From positions 1 through 64,000 of the forward strand of contig NZ_QBUK01000008.1 of assembly GCF_003058265.1 (NCBI RefSeq): a DNA stretch of 64,000 bases, read 5' to 3'. Positions 63,193 through 64,000 of this stretch are shown piece by piece (the stretch's first letter is position 1; each line of letters begins with the position of its first letter). This DNA is from Flagellimonas amoyensis. Lineage in GTDB: Bacteria; Bacteroidota; Bacteroidia; Flavobacteriales; Flavobacteriaceae. The notes below the pieces were generated by a model. That model did not search any database. It had not been told where the DNA came from and saw nothing but the letters and a program-made list of their open reading frames with translations. The translations under genes were made by a program, and so were the position numbers.

Positions 63193-64000
63193 CGAAAAAA
63201 TATTGATTGCGGAAAAGAAGAGTATGGCAAGCAGAAAAGAACTGAGTGCCAATTTTTTAAGCTCTCCATCAAGCTGTCCTGGATCGTGTGTTTTCAGCAC
63301 TTTTGCCAGGTGTGTCAAAATAGGTACAAAGGCCAACATAAAATACCCTTGCTTCCAACTCAACCCCTCCACTACAATATAGCACAGAAAGCACAAAAAG
63401 GCAATGGCCATGAGTAGAAAATGGTATCGTTTCCCATTCTCAAACCCCATTTTCACCACCAAAGTGATTTTCCCATGTTTCTTATCGGACACCACATCCC
63501 TGAGATTGTTCAGGTTGAGTACACCCACACACAGCAGTCCCAACCCGATTGCGGGCAAAAATGAATGCCAATCCAACGTTTTTGTGTACAGGAACATACT
63601 GCCCAAAACGCCCAACAATCCAAAAAACAGAAATACATAAAGGTCTCCCAATCCCCTGTAACCATAGGGTTTGGACCCCATGGTATATTTGATGGCGGCC
63701 CAAATGCTCATGGCGCCCAGCAGGAAAAAAATACCGACGTAGGCCAGATTTTCCAACCCAAACGCCCTGTAAATCAAAACGATGGCGAAAATCATGGATA
63801 TCGCTATGGATACGATGATGCCCTTTTTGAGTGCCGCTCTAGAAAGGAGACCACTTTGCAGTACCCTTTGCGGTCCTATCCTGTCCTCGTTATCGGTGCC
63901 CTTTACCCCGTCACCATAGTCATTGGCAAAATTGGAAGTCACCTGAAAACCTACGGTGGTCAATAGTGCAAGTATAAATATATCCAGTTCAAAAAATCCT
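63190..64000 (-). CDS. menA: 1,4-Dihydroxy-2-naphthoate polyprenyltransferase, 3' part
   Basis: The 5' end lies beyond the window; ~270 residues are visible. UbiA-superfamily signs: the first Asp motif in SNFANDYGDGVKGTD and the second in LNNLRDVVSDKKHGKI, plus many membrane helices (ILIYRAFGLENLAYVGIFFL, LPAIGLGLLCVGVLN). GPQRVLQSGLLSRA is the MenA form. It attaches the isoprenoid chain to DHNA in menaquinone synthesis at the inner membrane. Transcribed toward the LytTR regulator, with 33 bases between them. Confidence 0.93.
   Translation of the reverse strand, partial: GFFELDIFILALLTTVGFQVTSNFANDYGDGVKGTDNEDRIGPQRVLQSGLLSRAALKKGIIVSIAISMIFAIVLIYRAFGLENLAYVGIFFLLGAMSIWAAIKYTMGSKPYGYRGLGDLYVFLFFGLLGVLGSMFLYTKTLDWHSFLPAIGLGLLCVGVLNLNNLRDVVSDKKHGKITLVVKMGFENGKRYHFLLMAIAFLCFLCYIVVEGLSWKQGYFMLAFVPILTHLAKVLKTHDPGQLDGELKKLALSSFLLAILFFSAINIFS

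Overview
The window is a chromosomal segment of a marine-type member of the Flavobacteriaceae (Bacteroidota). Several signs agree: promoters of the TAnnTTTG type instead of sigma70 -10 boxes, few Shine-Dalgarno sequences at gene starts, a type IX secretion (T9SS) cargo cluster with a CHU_C/gliding type B C-terminal domain, PorP/SprF and OmpA partners, an outer-membrane CarboxypepD_reg/TonB receptor, menaquinone genes, and small families such as DUF4834 and CAL67264. A Muricauda/Allomuricauda/Maribacter-like genus is my guess from the style of the proteins. I found no rRNA, tRNA, CRISPR array, transposase or phage gene. Most of the window is core chromosome, and mobile-looking DNA is limited to short dispersed intergenic repeats.

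Layout. 1-5.3 kb: the 3' end of a BspA-like surface protein, then three genes (a 483-aa conserved protein of unknown function, an MBL-fold hydrolase, a membrane-anchored protein) flanked by an inverted pair of about 270-bp repeats. 5.3-10.4 kb: repair and stress genes (bcp, nth, a 47-aa small gene, an ECF sigma factor, uvrA). 10.8-19.5 kb: a T9SS cargo operon (1470-aa repeat protein, PorP/SprF protein, OmpA protein), then a secreted Tyr/Arg/Ser-rich protein. 19.5-25.0 kb: a minus-strand envelope operon (DUF4834, YfhO, glycosyltransferase, flippase). 25-30 kb: an outer-membrane protein, a GNAT-like protein, a probable cysteate fatty-acyl transferase and a cysteine-synthase-fold enzyme, together a likely sulfonolipid (capnine) locus. 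30-36 kb: peptidases, YbaB and threonine aldolase. 36.4-39.7 kb: a circularly permuted ATP-grasp / alpha-E / transglutaminase operon. 39.8-44.4 kb: prfB with its programmed frameshift, an ArsC-like reductase, a small secreted protein and a TonB receptor. 44.6-55.1 kb: fumC, an MBL lipoprotein, ettA, an oxidoreductase, an acyl-CoA carboxyltransferase and an M24 peptidase. 55.2-64 kb: a vWA chimera, menE-CPBP-menC, a TPR histidine kinase, a LytTR response regulator and menA, which runs off the end.

How it fits together. Minus-strand menA, the LytTR regulator, its probable kinase, and menC-CPBP-menE form a co-directional block linking menaquinone synthesis with a two-component system. The gap between regulator and kinase carries two perfect 10-bp direct repeats at a 21-bp period, the geometry expected of a LytTR-dimer operator, 51 bp upstream of a plausible 54-codon small ORF. 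The 27.5-30 kb enzymes could make cysteate and condense it with an acyl chain to give capnine; the neighbouring GNAT protein is a candidate for a later step. The ATP-grasp/alpha-E/transglutaminase trio is a known but functionally obscure peptide-ligation-type system, here without an Anbu peptidase gene.

Limits: all calls rest on reading translations and motifs by eye. No database search, alignment or structure prediction was run. Promoter boxes were found by matching TAnnTTTG, and most lack a clear TTG at -33.
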